64,000 nt of DNA. Source: Salipiger bermudensis HTCC2601 (GTDB lineage: Bacteria; Pseudomonadota; Alphaproteobacteria; Rhodobacterales; Rhodobacteraceae). The position numbers were made by a program, and so were the translations under genes. Where the stretch lies: NCBI RefSeq assembly GCF_000153725.1, contig NZ_DS022276.1:268644-332643 (forward strand), written 5' to 3'. The notes below the pieces were generated by a model. The model did no database searches and was not told the DNA's origin. It worked only from the letters and a program-made list of their open reading frames with translations. Positions 8,431 through 18,140 of this stretch are shown here, piece after piece; position 1 is the first letter of the stretch, and every line of letters begins with the position of its first letter.

Positions 8431-11400
8431 ATGGCGATGGAAAAGACCTTTGACGCGGCCGCCGCCGAGGCGCGCATCTACGAAGCATGGGAGAAGGCGG
8501 GCGCCTTTGACGCCGGGGCAAATGCCTCGCGCGACGAGAGCTTCTGCATCATGATCCCGCCGCCCAACGTGACAGGCTCGCTGCACATGGGCCACGCCTT
8601 CAACAACACGCTGCAGGACATCCTCGTGCGCTGGCACCGGATGCGCGGCTTCGACACGCTGTGGCAGCCCGGGCAGGACCATGCGGGCATCGCCACGCAG
8701 ATGGTGGTCGAGCGTGAGCTGGCCAAGGATGCCAGCAACGCCACCCGCCGCGAAATGGGTCGCGAGGCCTTTACCGCGAAGATCTGGGAATGGAAGCAGC
8801 AGTCTGGCGGCACCATCATCAACCAGCTCAAGCGCCTCGGCGCGTCCTGCGACTGGTCGCGCAACGCCTTCACCATGTCCGGCGCCGAGGGCGCGCCCGC
8901 GGGTGAGGAGGGCAACTTCCACGACGCGGTGATCAAGGTCTTCGTCGACATGTACGAGAAGGGCCTGATCTACCGCGGCAAGCGGCTGGTGAACTGGGAC
9001 CCGCATTTCGAGACCGCGATCTCGGATCTCGAGGTCGAGAACATCGAGGTGCCGGGCCACATGTGGCACTTCAAGTACCCGCTCGCCGGCGGCGCCACCT
9101 ACACCTACGTGGAGAAGGACGAGGACGGCACCGTGCTCTTCGAGGAAGAGCGCGACTATATCTCCATCGCCACCACCCGTCCCGAGACCATGCTGGGCGA
9201 CGGCGCGGTCGCCGTGCACCCGTCGGACGACCGCTACGCGCCGATCGTCGGCCAGCTCTGCGAGATCCCGGTGGGGCCGAAGGAGCATCGCCGCCTGATC
9301 CCGATCATCACCGACGAGTATCCCGATCCGACCTTCGGTTCGGGCGCGGTGAAGATCACCGGCGCGCATGATTTCAACGACTACCAGGTCGCCAAGCGCG
9401 GCGGCATCCCGATGTACCGCCTGATGGACACCCGCGGCACCATGCGCGCCGACGGCACCGCCTATGCCGAGGCCGCCGAGACCGCGCAGAAGGTCGCCCG
9501 TGGCGAGCTTACGCTCACCGAGCACGAGGCCGACGCGCTGAACCTGGTCCCCGATCACCTGCGCGGGCTCGACCGGTTCGAGGCGCGCGAGGCGGTGGTG
9601 CGCGAGATCACCGATGAAGGCCTCGCGGTGATGACCGAGGTCACCGATCCGCGGCTCGGCCAGGCGGCGGCCAAGGCCCCCGTGGCGCCCGAAGAGGGCG
9701 GCGAGGCGCGTGACGAGGCGGCCCAGTGGGTGCCGCTCGTGGAGGCCAAGCCGATCATGCAGCCCTTCGGCGACCGCTCCAAGGTCGTCATCGAGCCGAT
9801 GCTCACCGACCAGTGGTTCGTCGACACCGCGCAGATCGTCGGGCCGGCGCTCGACGCCGTGCGCGAAGGGCGCGTGCGGATCATGCCCGAGAGCGGCGAG
9901 AAGACCTATTATCACTGGCTCGAGAACATCGAGCCCTGGTGCATCTCGCGCCAGCTCTGGTGGGGCCACCAGATCCCGGTCTGGCACACCCCGGGTCTCG
10001 GCGACGAGTGGCGTTCGTTCTGTGCCGCCACCGAGGAGGAGGCGCTGAAGAAGATGCACGACTTCTTCGGCGAGGATGCCGAGTTCCTGATGGTCGAGGA
10101 TGCGGCAGCGGCCGAGGATCACCTTGCCGCCCTTCTCGAGCAGGGCACCGATTTCACCGGCGTCGACCAGCGCCGCCGGCCGCAGGCGATCCCGGTGTTC
10201 CGCGATCCCGACGTTCTGGACACGTGGTTCTCGTCCGGGCTCTGGCCGATCGGCACGCTGGGCTGGCCGGAAAAGACGGCGGAGCTCGAGCGCTACTTCC
10301 CCACCAGCGTCCTGGTGACCGGGCAGGACATCCTGTTCTTCTGGGTCGCGCGGATGATGATGATGCAGCTCGCCGTGGTCGACGAGATCCCGTTCCGGGA
10401 TGTCTACCTGCACGGGCTCGTGCGCGACGCCAAGGGCAAGAAGATGTCCAAGTCGCTCGGCAACGTGGTCGACCCTCTCGAGATCATCGACGAGTACGGC
10501 GCCGACGCGCTGCGCTTCACCAACGCGGCCATGGCCTCGCTGGGCGGCGTGCTGAAGCTCGACATGCAGCGCATCGCGGGCTACCGCAATTTCGGCACCA
10601 AGCTGTGGAACGCCGCCCGTTTCGCCGAGATGAACGGCGCGGTGGGGCTGGGCGGTGACCGCCCGGTCCCGCAGGCCACGGTGAACAAGTGGATCCTCGG
10701 AGAGACCGCGCGGGTGCGCGAGACCGTCGATGCGGCGCTGGCCGACTACCGCTTTAACGACGCGGCGCTGTCGCTCTACGCCTTTGTCTGGGGCGTGGTC
10801 TGCGACTGGTATGTCGAGTTCTCGAAGCCCCTGTTGCAGGGCGAGGACGAGGCCGCCAAGGCCGAGACGCAGGCCACGATGTCCTGGGTCATCGACCAGT
10901 GCCTGATCCTGCTGCACCCGATCATGCCCTTCATCACCGAAGAGCTCTGGGGCACGCTGGGCGAGCGCTCGAAGATGCTCGTGCATGGCGACTGGCCGAG
11001 CTACACCACCGAGGAACTGCTCGACCCGGCGGCGGATGCCGAGATGCGCTGGGTGATCTCGCTGATCGAGGGCGTGCGCTCGGCGCGGGCGCAGATGGGC
11101 GTGCCGGTGGGGCTCTACGTGCCGGTACTCGTGACCGAGATCGACGCCGCAGGCAAAGCGGCCTGGGCCAACAACGAGACGCTGATCAAGCGTCTGGCGC
11201 GGCTCGAGAGCCTGACAGCGGTCGACAGCTTCCCCAAGGGCTGCGTGACCGTGCCGGTGGGCGGTGCGACCTTCGGTCTGCCGTTGGCCGACATCATCGA
11301 TGTCGAGGCCGAGAAGGCGCGGCTCGAGAAGAACATCGCCAAGCTCGGCAAGGAGCTGGGCGGCCTGCGCGGGCGTTTGAAGAACCCCAAGTTCGTCGAG

Positions 11401-11508
11401 AGCGCGCCCGAGGAGGTGGTCGAAGAAACCCGCGACAACCTCGCCGCACGCGAAGAGGAAGAGGCCAAGCTCAAGGAGGCGCTGGCGCGCCTGGCCGAGA
11501 TCGGCTGA
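8431..11508 (+). CDS. valS: Valyl-tRNA synthetase
   Basis: ValRS charges tRNA-Val with valine and edits mischarged threonine. It is a class I enzyme of about 1025 residues here. The HIGH-type motif is HMGH (residues 52-55) after [10 protein letters not shown] long CP1 editing insertion follows, the KMSKS motif is intact at about 671-675, and the C-terminal anticodon-binding and coiled-coil tRNA arms are present ([20 protein letters not shown], seen near the end). I preferred ATG 8431 (MAMEKTFD), which matches family N-termini. An upstream in-frame ATG at 8404 has a good GAGGCGGG ribosome site and could also be used. An inverted repeat with T-residues follows the gene. Confidence 0.97.
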   Translation: MAMEKTFDAAAAEARIYEAWEKAGAFDAGANASRDESFCIMIPPPNVTGSLHMGHAFNNTLQDILVRWHRMRGFDTLWQPGQDHAGIATQMVVERELAKDASNATRREMGREAFTAKIWEWKQQSGGTIINQLKRLGASCDWSRNAFTMSGAEGAPAGEEGNFHDAVIKVFVDMYEKGLIYRGKRLVNWDPHFETAISDLEVENIEVPGHMWHFKYPLAGGATYTYVEKDEDGTVLFEEERDYISIATTRPETMLGDGAVAVHPSDDRYAPIVGQLCEIPVGPKEHRRLIPIITDEYPDPTFGSGAVKITGAHDFNDYQVAKRGGIPMYRLMDTRGTMRADGTAYAEAAETAQKVARGELTLTEHEADALNLVPDHLRGLDRFEAREAVVREITDEGLAVMTEVTDPRLGQAAAKAPVAPEEGGEARDEAAQWVPLVEAKPIMQPFGDRSKVVIEPMLTDQWFVDTAQIVGPALDAVREGRVRIMPESGEKTYYHWLENIEPWCISRQLWWGHQIPVWHTPGLGDEWRSFCAATEEEALKKMHDFFGEDAEFLMVEDAAAAEDHLAALLEQGTDFTGVDQRRRPQAIPVFRDPDVLDTWFSSGLWPIGTLGWPEKTAELERYFPTSVLVTGQDILFFWVARMMMMQLAVVDEIPFRDVYLHGLVRDAKGKKMSKSLGNVVDPLEIIDEYGADALRFTNAAMASLGGVLKLDMQRIAGYRNFGTKLWNAARFAEMNGAVGLGGDRPVPQATVNKWILGETARVRETVDAALADYRFNDAALSLYAFVWGVVCDWYVEFSKPLLQGEDEAAKAETQATMSWVIDQCLILLHPIMPFITEELWGTLGERSKMLVHGDWPSYTTEELLDPAADAEMRWVISLIEGVRSARAQMGVPVGLYVPVLVTEIDAAGKAAWANNETLIKRLARLESLTAVDSFPKGCVTVPVGGATFGLPLADIIDVEAEKARLEKNIAKLGKELGGLRGRLKNPKFVESAPEEVVEETRDNLAAREEEEAKLKEALARLAEIG

Positions 11509-11529
11509 GGATTTCCTCTGGAGCTTGAA

Positions 11530-11562
11530 CGACAACCGCCGCCCCTCGGGGCGGCGGTTTGC
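11530..11562 (+). terminator. Terminator after valS
   Basis: A strong stem AACCGCCGCCCC / GGGGCGGCGGTT around TC lies 20-50 bp after the valS stop and is followed by TGCGTTT. The stem is very stable but the T-tract is short. Confidence 0.6.
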
Positions 11563-11605
11563 GTTTGGAGGGAGTTGTGACTTGTCCCTCCGAGCCGGCC
11601 TCACT

Positions 11606-11784
11606 TCGTCATGCCGGTACGCCAGCGCGCCATCGCCGGCCCGCGGGATGGCGATCCGGTCTTGGAGCCTCTCGATTTATCCTGGCCAAGTCCGAAGGAC
11701 CTCGACACGTGGCTCCCAGCTTCACCAGATCGCCAGCCCGTCCGGGCGGGCCATGCCGGAGGCATGCTTTCAGCATGACGATGG
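11606..11784. repeat. Intergenic inverted-repeat element
   Basis: The 357-bp gap between valS and the SDR gene (11509-11865) has no plausible gene. It contains TTCGTCATGC near 11605 and the reverse GCATGACGA near 11772, about 170 bp apart, with smaller nested inverted repeats (CGCCATC/GATGGCG; GGCATGC/GCATGAC). This looks like a degenerate palindromic repeat element of the REP/MITE kind. I see no transposase or target duplication. Confidence 0.35.
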
Positions 11785-11865
11785 CGCGGCGGCCTTCGGC
11801 CTTGATTCCGCGCTTGGGACACGCTCGCCCCTTCCGAAATCCGCACAGCGCTCGCGCGCGCCGCC

Positions 11866-12633
11866 CTATTTCGGCGCCATCCGCAGCGCACCGTCGAGGC
11901 GGATCACCTCGCCGTTCAGCATCTGGTTCTCGATGATGTGCCGCGCCAGCGCCGCGTACTCCTGCGGATCGCCCAGCCGCGGCGGGAACGGCACCGACGC
12001 CCCGAGGCTGTCCTGCACCTCCTGCGGCAGGCCCGCCATCATCGGCGTGCCGAAAATGCCCGGCGCGATGGTCACAACGCGGATGCCGTGCCGCGCCAGC
12101 TCGCGCGCCGCGGGCAAGGTCAGCGAGGCCACGCCGCCCTTTGACGCCGCGTAGGCCGCCTGCCCGATCTGCCCGTCCATCGCAGCGATCGAGGCGGTGT
12201 TGATGATCACCCCGCGCTCGCCGCCCTCGCCCGGGTCCTGCTTCGAGATCGCATCCGCCGCCAGCCGCAGCATGTTGAACGTGCCCACGAGATTGATCGT
12301 CACCGCCCGCGCGAAGCTGTCGAGCCCGTGCGGTCCCTCGCGCCCGATGATCTTTTCGCCCGGCGCGACGCCCGCGCAGCTGACCAGACCGTCGAGCCGG
12401 CCGAAACGCTCCAGCGCCGCGGCCACCGCCGCCTCGCCCTGCGCTGCGTCGGTCACGTCGGTCTTCACGAAATGCGCCGCCTCACCGAGCGCGGCGGCCT
12501 TGGCCTCGCCGGCCTCGGCATTCACGTCGAGCAGAACGGCGCGGCCACCGGCGCCCACCAGCATCTCGGCCACCGCCGCGCCGAGGCCCGAGCCGCCGCC
12601 GGTCACGAGGAACACACGATCTTCGATTTTCAT
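11866..12633 (-). CDS. Short-chain dehydrogenase/reductase, HSD10-like (3-hydroxyacyl-CoA dehydrogenase type)
   Basis: This is a 255-residue classical SDR, an NAD-dependent oxidoreductase. The cofactor motif TGGGSGLG lies near residues 11-18, the structural NAG-equivalent is CAG in LVSCAGVAP, and the catalytic Ser is in [11 protein letters not shown], with Tyr and Lys in YAASKGG. The C-terminal half ([25 protein letters not shown]) resembles 17-beta-HSD type 10 / 2-methyl-3-hydroxybutyryl-CoA dehydrogenases, which suggests a role in branched-chain or fatty acyl-CoA breakdown. The ATG at 12633 follows a GGGAGG ribosome site; the longer in-frame extension is rejected. Confidence 0.88.
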   Translation of the reverse strand: MKIEDRVFLVTGGGSGLGAAVAEMLVGAGGRAVLLDVNAEAGEAKAAALGEAAHFVKTDVTDAAQGEAAVAAALERFGRLDGLVSCAGVAPGEKIIGREGPHGLDSFARAVTINLVGTFNMLRLAADAISKQDPGEGGERGVIINTASIAAMDGQIGQAAYAASKGGVASLTLPAARELARHGIRVVTIAPGIFGTPMMAGLPQEVQDSLGASVPFPPRLGDPQEYAALARHIIENQMLNGEVIRLDGALRMAPK

Positions 12634-12942
12634 CACAAATCCTCCCTTTTCCCGGCGGAGCATAGCCACGGCACCGGCGCTGACAATGGCGGGCGCGGCG
12701 TCACGAATGTGATTCAAATCTGCGCAAATTTCCGGCGTTCTTTCGGTGTTCAGGAGCGTTTCCGCCCGGATTGCCCGGCAGCCGCGACGCACCCGGCCCG
12801 CGCGGGCCGGGTCTCGTTGACAAGCAGAGGCCCGCTGCGCGTCAATCATGCAACGATCCGGTTCGGGGCTCTGCGGAGCCGGGGCCGCCGATACGGACCG
12901 CCGATCAAGGGTACGAAGCCAGTTTCGAAATCCGGGGGCGTC
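12634..12942. other. Divergent non-coding region with a 22-bp palindrome
   Basis: The 309 bp between the SDR and the isomerase starts contain a perfect 22-bp palindrome at 12791-12812 (core GGCCCGCGCGGGCC) and no gene I can defend. Promoters for both divergent genes should lie here. Confidence 0.4.
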
Positions 12943-13548
12943 ATGCGCAAGACCATCGACTATTTCTTCTCACCAGCCTCCGGGTTCACCTATCTCGGCC
13001 ATCAGGCGCTGATGTCGCTGGCCGCAGAGGCCGGCGCTATGGTGCGCTTTCACCCGATGGACATCCGCAAAGTCTATGCCGAAATGGGCACCACCCACCC
13101 GCTCGAACAATGCGAGGCGCGGCAGAGCTACCGCATCGAGGACCAGCGCCGCTGGGCGCGGCTGCGCGGCCTGCGCATGCCCCCGAACCCGGCGCATCAC
13201 CCGGTCGATGTGCGCCTGCCATGCCGGGTGATCCTTGCCACAGGCCGGCTCGGGCTTGATCAGGACGCGGTCACGCTGGCCTGCCTGCGCGGGGTCTGGG
13301 CCGAGGGGCGCAACATCTCGGATCCGGGCGACCTTGGCGAGGCGCTGCGCCAGATCGACCTGCCCGCCTACGACATCCTGCACGAGGCCGAGTCCGAGGA
13401 CGTGCGCGACGAGGCCGACGCGGTCACGCAATCCGCGATCGAGGCCGAGATCTTCGGGTCGCCGACCTACGTCGTTGATGGCGAACGGTTCTGGGGACAG
13501 GACCGGATCGAGTTCATGCGCGAAAAGCTTCTCAAGGCCGCTGCCTGA
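12943..13548 (+). CDS. 2-hydroxychromene-2-carboxylate isomerase family protein (DsbA/GST-kappa fold)
   Basis: This is a 201-residue thioredoxin-fold protein of the HCCA isomerase / GST-kappa group. The N-terminal [15 protein letters not shown] places Ser in the position of the usual active-site Ser/Cys of this family. The C-terminal [19 protein letters not shown] is the hallmark that closes the glutathione-binding thioredoxin fold. Members isomerise aromatic ring-cleavage intermediates or act as glutathione-dependent enzymes; the substrate here is unknown. The start at ATG 12943 is the first Met with family similarity, preceded by GGGGGCG. Confidence 0.85.
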   Translation: MRKTIDYFFSPASGFTYLGHQALMSLAAEAGAMVRFHPMDIRKVYAEMGTTHPLEQCEARQSYRIEDQRRWARLRGLRMPPNPAHHPVDVRLPCRVILATGRLGLDQDAVTLACLRGVWAEGRNISDPGDLGEALRQIDLPAYDILHEAESEDVRDEADAVTQSAIEAEIFGSPTYVVDGERFWGQDRIEFMREKLLKAAA

Positions 13549-13796
13549 TCCTCTGCCGCCTGAACGCGCTTTGCTCAAAACATCGCCCCGGCCTTGCGGC
13601 GAAACCCCGCCTTTCGCGTTGCAGACAGGTCTCAGCGCCTTAGGTTGACCGGAGGACAGGCGGGAGGGCCCGCCGGTTCCTCCGGGAGGGTGCGCCCGAT
13701 TGCGTCCTCTTCCCGCAGATCGCCAGACATTCCGCGCCGCGCGCCCCGAGGGACCGCGGTCGTGGCACATGAGCAACGAGACAGGACCGAGACGCC

Positions 13797-16205
13797 ATGA
13801 CAGACACGCCCGCCATCCTCGCCGACCTTTCCGCCGCCGAGGCCCGCGCCGAGTGGTGCCAGCAGGTGCTCAACACCGCCCCCGACCGCTTTGCCGCCGG
13901 CAAGCAGATCGCGCGGCAGCTGGGGGCTCTTGTCGATGGCGAACGCGTGGAGTTCGGCTTCTGGACCCCGGAGCTGCAGGATTGGCGCATCGCCGATGGC
14001 GACGTGTTCCTCGAGATCCTGCGCCCGCAGGAAGAGCTCGACCTCACCGCCAGCCAGGGCGACGTGAAGTTCGACCGTGTGCTGCTGCCGGTGTCACGTT
14101 GCGAGGCCTTCACCTTTGCCGCCGCCACCGGTCTCAAGGCCGGCAGCCGCGACCAGATCGGCGATTTCTACGCGCTGGTCTACCGCGACCAGGAGGGCGC
14201 CTATCATCGCATCCTCGATCCACTCGCCGCCTCCCTGCCCTATGGCGCCTTCTCCCCGGCCGAGATCTACGATCTGCCGGCAATGCAGGCGCGGCGACAG
14301 GACAAGGGCTATTTCGAGCAGGTCCGCAAAGCCGACGGCCCGTACAAGTTCGCACCGCCGACCTCGATCCTGCAGGTCCACGTGCCCACCGCGACGCCCG
14401 GCGGCACGCTGGCCTCGCTCACCCGCCAGTTCGAGCGCCTCGCGGTGCGCGTCGGCGCCGGCCTCGCGCTCGAGCCTGACGAAGAGCTCTTCGCCGGCTA
14501 CGATGCGGTGCAGCTGCTGCCGGTCGAGCCCACCACCGTCTACGAGGCGGGCCCGGATTTCTGGACCGATGTCGAAAGCGACGAGGAGACGGTGACCGCT
14601 CACCTGATGCGGCCCGACACCACCAACTGGGGCTATGACATCGTGATCTCGGGCATGGCCACGGTGAACCCGGTGCTGCTCGAGACGGCGCGGCCCGACG
14701 AGCTGGTCGACCTTGCGGCGGTGCTGCACAACTTCCCGCGCTGGCCCAAGATGCTGGTGCTCGACGTGGTGTTCGGACACTCCGACAACCAGGGGCTCAA
14801 CGCGCTCAACAGCCATTTCTTCGCCGGGCCGAACATGTACGGCCAGAACCTCGACTACAACAACCCGTTCGTGCGGGCGATCCTGCTCGAGCTGCAGCGC
14901 CGCAAGGTGGATTTCGGTGCCGACGGCGTGCGCGTGGACGGGGCGCAGGACTTCAAGTGGTGGGATGCCTCGACGCAGGAGATGCGCCACGACGACGACT
15001 ACCTGCAGGAAATGTCGGACGTGGTGCAGAACGTGGCCGGCGTCGATTACCGGCCGTGGTTCGTCTTCGAGGACGGCCGCCCGTGGCCGCAGGAAGACTG
15101 GGAGCTGAGCTCGGATTACCGCGCGGTGATCGAGAACCAGAAGGACACCGACCCGGACGTGTTCCAGTGGGGGCCGCTGACCTTCGCCCACAACACGCCG
15201 TTCATCTACACCTTCTGGCTGTCGAAATACTGGCGCCTGTGGGAGATCCTCACACGCGGCTCGAACTGGATTTCGGGCACCGCCAACCACGACACGCTGC
15301 GCCGGGGCACGCAGGTGAATCCCAAGCTCAACATCAACACCCGTCTCGGCGACACCAAGATGGAGATCCTCGACAAGGCCTATGACAACCCGGCGGTGTC
15401 CATCCTAACCTATGCCGCCCTGCCCGGCGTGCCGATGGATTTCCTCAACGCCACCGCACGTGCCAGCTGGGGCTTCATCCGAAATCAGGATGACAAGTAC
15501 GGCGTCAAGGTCGTGGCCGAAGAGGCGATTTCACTCAAGTGGCAGGTGGACGAGTACAGCTACTCGGTCCCTGGCGCCTTCCGCTGGCTCAAGGAGCTGG
15601 GTTTCGAGACTCGCGAAGACCTCGCCCGGTTCCTCGAGTTCCTGCCGGCGCTGGTCGAGGTGACCGATTACGACCTCAACACCATCGCCACGCTTCTGAA
15701 CGCGGTGGAGCCGCCGCTGGCGGGGCCGCGCCCGATCACCGTGGGCGGGCTGAAGCAGATCGCGCGGGCCTGGATGGACGACATGCACGAGTACTGCAAC
15801 GTCTCGCACTCGACCTCGAAGCTTGACCCGGTGCAGACCAACGCCATGCGCCGCCTGCGCATGTTCCGGCTCAACAACCCGTGGCTGCGCAAGAACTTCC
15901 GTGACGACGACCATTTCCGGTATCTCGAGCCGATCGACGGCCGCACGGTCTTTGTCTCGCTGCGCAACGCGCCGCAGGGCGGCGAGGTGTTCACCGTCTG
16001 TCACATGGAAGGCGGCGCGACCGAAGAGATCGATCCGCTCGACCTGCTGCCCGACAGCGTCAGCCGCAACGACTGGCACCTGACGATCCGGGGCCCCGGC
16101 ATCGGGCCGGACTATATCGGCGGTCCGCTCGTGCTGAGGGATTCGATGGGGCTGGTCTATACCCGCGGCCTCGACATCACCCACCTCGCCGGCGAGCCGC
16201 ACTGA
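13797..16205 (+). CDS. GH13-type glycoside hydrolase, probable glucosylglycerol hydrolase
   Basis: This 802-residue protein has the four alpha-amylase (GH13) regions: DVVFGHSDN (323-331), GVRVDGAQD with nucleophile Asp381, a VFED acid/base at Glu425, and ANHD at 496-499. The overall pattern, including the WWD after the nucleophile and a long N-terminal domain, resembles the glucosylglycerol hydrolase family known from cyanobacteria (GghA/Slr1670), which breaks down the compatible solute glucosylglycerol. No signal peptide is seen, so it acts in the cytosol. No ggpS/ggpP synthesis genes are in the window. A potassium uptake gene (trkH) lies convergently next to it, which fits osmotic adaptation. 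A trehalose- or sucrose-acting GH13 enzyme is the main alternative. Confidence 0.7.
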   Translation: MTDTPAILADLSAAEARAEWCQQVLNTAPDRFAAGKQIARQLGALVDGERVEFGFWTPELQDWRIADGDVFLEILRPQEELDLTASQGDVKFDRVLLPVSRCEAFTFAAATGLKAGSRDQIGDFYALVYRDQEGAYHRILDPLAASLPYGAFSPAEIYDLPAMQARRQDKGYFEQVRKADGPYKFAPPTSILQVHVPTATPGGTLASLTRQFERLAVRVGAGLALEPDEELFAGYDAVQLLPVEPTTVYEAGPDFWTDVESDEETVTAHLMRPDTTNWGYDIVISGMATVNPVLLETARPDELVDLAAVLHNFPRWPKMLVLDVVFGHSDNQGLNALNSHFFAGPNMYGQNLDYNNPFVRAILLELQRRKVDFGADGVRVDGAQDFKWWDASTQEMRHDDDYLQEMSDVVQNVAGVDYRPWFVFEDGRPWPQEDWELSSDYRAVIENQKDTDPDVFQWGPLTFAHNTPFIYTFWLSKYWRLWEILTRGSNWISGTANHDTLRRGTQVNPKLNINTRLGDTKMEILDKAYDNPAVSILTYAALPGVPMDFLNATARASWGFIRNQDDKYGVKVVAEEAISLKWQVDEYSYSVPGAFRWLKELGFETREDLARFLEFLPALVEVTDYDLNTIATLLNAVEPPLAGPRPITVGGLKQIARAWMDDMHEYCNVSHSTSKLDPVQTNAMRRLRMFRLNNPWLRKNFRDDDHFRYLEPIDGRTVFVSLRNAPQGGEVFTVCHMEGGATEEIDPLDLLPDSVSRNDWHLTIRGPGIGPDYIGGPLVLRDSMGLVYTRGLDITHLAGEPH

Positions 16206-16227
16206 GGCATGGGGCTGGCGCGCCGGC

Positions 16228-17676
16228 TCAGGCGCGCCAGAACCGCAGCGTGAAGAGGGTGAAGACTGCCATCACCTCGAGCCGTCCTGTGAGCATGGCG
16301 AAGGCCAGCATCCACTTGGCGGTGTCGTTGATGTCGGCGAAATTGCCCGCCGGGCCGATCTGATCTCCGAGGCCCGGGCCGACATTGGCCAGCGCCGTCG
16401 CCGCGCCCGAAAGCGAGGTGATGAAGTCGAGCCCGGTCATCCCGAGCCCCACCGACAGCACCCCCAGCGAGACCACGAAGAAGGCGAAGAAGCTGAGCAC
16501 CGAGGACAGCGTGTCGTCATCGACGGGGCGCCCCTGGAAGCGCGGGGTGAACACGCCGTGCGGGGCGCGGATGCGGCGCAGCTGCACCCGGATCGAGGCG
16601 AACAGGATCTGGTAGCGGAAGATCTTCACCGAGCAGGCAGTAGAGCCGGCGCAGCCGCCAATCAGCCCGATGAAGAAGAACATCGTGATGATGAACGAGC
16701 CCCACTGCATGTAATCCACCGAGGCATAGCCGGTGCCCGATATGATCGAGGTGATATTGAACAGCGCCTCGCGCACCGCCTGCTCGGGGTGGTGCGGAAA
16801 GATCGAGACCAGCGTCACCACCATCATCAGCACCAGCACCGCGATGACGCCGAAGAAGGCCAGCACCTGGGTGTCGCGCCAAAGCGCGGTGTAATGGCCG
16901 TTCATCATCTGCACATAGCGCACGAAGGGCAGCGCGGCGGCGATCATGAAGACCGAGGCCACGTATTCCGCCGGGCCTGAAAAGGTGCCGAAGCTGGCGT
17001 CGTAATTGGCGAAGCCGCCAGTCGAGATCGTGGTGAGCGCGTGCACCATCGCGTCGAAGGCGTTCATGCCGCAGAGCAGGTAGGCCACGGCGCAGGCCAG
17101 CGTCATGCCGACATAGATCGTCGAGATTGACGACGCGATCTCGGTGGCGCGTGGCAGGATCTTTCCCATCGTCTCGAAAGCCTCCGAGCGGAACACCTGC
17201 ATTCCGCCCACCCGCAGCTCGGGCAGGAACACCATGGCCACCACGATGATGCCGATGCCGCCCAGCCATTGCAGGATGCCGCGCCACAGGAGCAGCCCCT
17301 TGGGCAGGGTATCGAGCCCGCTGAACACGGTCGAGCCGGTGGTGGTCAGGCCCGACATGGCCTCGAAATAGGCGTCGGTAAAGCTTGCCTCGGTGGCGCC
17401 GAAAATGAAAGGCAGACCGCCGAACAGCGGCAGCGCGGCCCAGACCCCCACGGTGAGCAGGAAGGTCTGCTGCAGCGTCAGCCCCTCCTTCACGCCATTG
17501 GCACAGGCCAGCGCGATGAGCCCGCCGGTCAACATGCTGACGAGGCCGGTCTCGAGGAACACGTGCCACTCTCCCCGCCCCTCGGCGATGTCGACGAGCA
17601 TGGGCAGGAACATGGTCGCCCCCAAGGTGGCGACGAGAAGACCGATGACATAGGCGACGGGACGGAGGTCGAACAT
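16228..17676 (-). CDS. trkH: TrkH family potassium uptake protein
   Basis: This is a 482-residue inner-membrane K+ translocation subunit built of four M1-P-M2 repeats. Pore-loop signatures are visible, including MSGLTTTGSTVF, HALTTISTGGFAN, the ITSIISGTGYAS segment, and a last one around SGAATALANVGPGLG. It normally works with the cytosolic NAD-binding regulator TrkA, which is not in this window. It is transcribed towards the GH13 gene and ends 22 bp from it. Confidence 0.95.
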   Translation of the reverse strand: MFDLRPVAYVIGLLVATLGATMFLPMLVDIAEGRGEWHVFLETGLVSMLTGGLIALACANGVKEGLTLQQTFLLTVGVWAALPLFGGLPFIFGATEASFTDAYFEAMSGLTTTGSTVFSGLDTLPKGLLLWRGILQWLGGIGIIVVAMVFLPELRVGGMQVFRSEAFETMGKILPRATEIASSISTIYVGMTLACAVAYLLCGMNAFDAMVHALTTISTGGFANYDASFGTFSGPAEYVASVFMIAAALPFVRYVQMMNGHYTALWRDTQVLAFFGVIAVLVLMMVVTLVSIFPHHPEQAVREALFNITSIISGTGYASVDYMQWGSFIITMFFFIGLIGGCAGSTACSVKIFRYQILFASIRVQLRRIRAPHGVFTPRFQGRPVDDDTLSSVLSFFAFFVVSLGVLSVGLGMTGLDFITSLSGAATALANVGPGLGDQIGPAGNFADINDTAKWMLAFAMLTGRLEVMAVFTLFTLRFWRA

Positions 17677-17751
17677 GGCGCAGCGTTGTCCTGCCCCGCG
17701 AAATTAGTCAAGCAGCCCGGCGGGCAAATTCCCCGAGAGCGCCTGCGCCGC

Positions 17752-17979
17752 TCAGGCGGTCAGCAGATCGCGGAACACGTGCGGCAGGATCTCGTCGCGG
17801 CTGAGCCCCATGCGGGCGAGCTGGTCGTCGCTCTTCATCTCGAGGTGAATGATCTCGCGCATCCGGGCCTTGCGCAGACCGTAGGGGTTCAGCCCCAGCC
17901 CGAGATTTGCGAAATACAGGTCTATCTTCTGCTTCAGCGAGCCGCGGCCCATGGCGATCTGAACGGTATCGGCGTGCAT
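17752..17979 (-). CDS. Small DUF1127-type protein
   Basis: This 75-residue protein has a C-terminal DUF1127-like helix pair (MREIIHLEMKSDDQLARMG, then LSRDEILPHVF). Its start at ATG 17979 is preceded by the AGGAGG-type site AGAAGGAGGTTTCCGG. It is more divergent than the CcaF1-like protein at 7610 and has no CCTCC hairpins beside it. Function unknown. DUF1127 proteins are proposed RNA binders, and an RNA role is only an inference. Confidence 0.75.
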   Translation of the reverse strand: MHADTVQIAMGRGSLKQKIDLYFANLGLGLNPYGLRKARMREIIHLEMKSDDQLARMGLSRDEILPHVFRDLLTA

Positions 17980-18087
17980 CCGGAAACCTCCTTCTGTTGG
18001 TTTCCTCCCAACCCCATACTTAGGCCAAACCCTTGCGCATTCCCGAACCGGCCGATCACGAATTGCTGCAATGCAGCAAGCTGCATA

Positions 18088-18118
18088 AGAAATGCGCCAC
18101 CCCTCGGGGCGGCGCATC
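18088..18118 (-). terminator. Terminator after folE2
   Basis: On the minus strand the stem ATGCGCCGCCCC / GGGGTGGCGCAT is followed by TTCTTATG, 23 bp after the folE2 stop. Confidence 0.65.
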
Positions 18119-18140
18119 CTAATCCATCGCAGGGTGGGCC

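Noticed and set aside
7598-8521. Minus-strand open frames with repeated EEE/GGG and RRR runs across the hairpin array
   Set aside because: They arise from translating the repeated CTCCTCCTCCC loops and their stems. The conserved feature is RNA pairing, not protein.
8185-11604. A 1139-residue open frame antisense to valS
   Set aside because: It is an artefact of codon bias in GC-rich DNA. The plus strand carries all ValRS motifs.
13594-13800. Short open frame upstream of the GH13 gene
   Set aside because: It overlaps the true GH13 start and shows no protein character. The 248-bp region reads as ordinary spacer.
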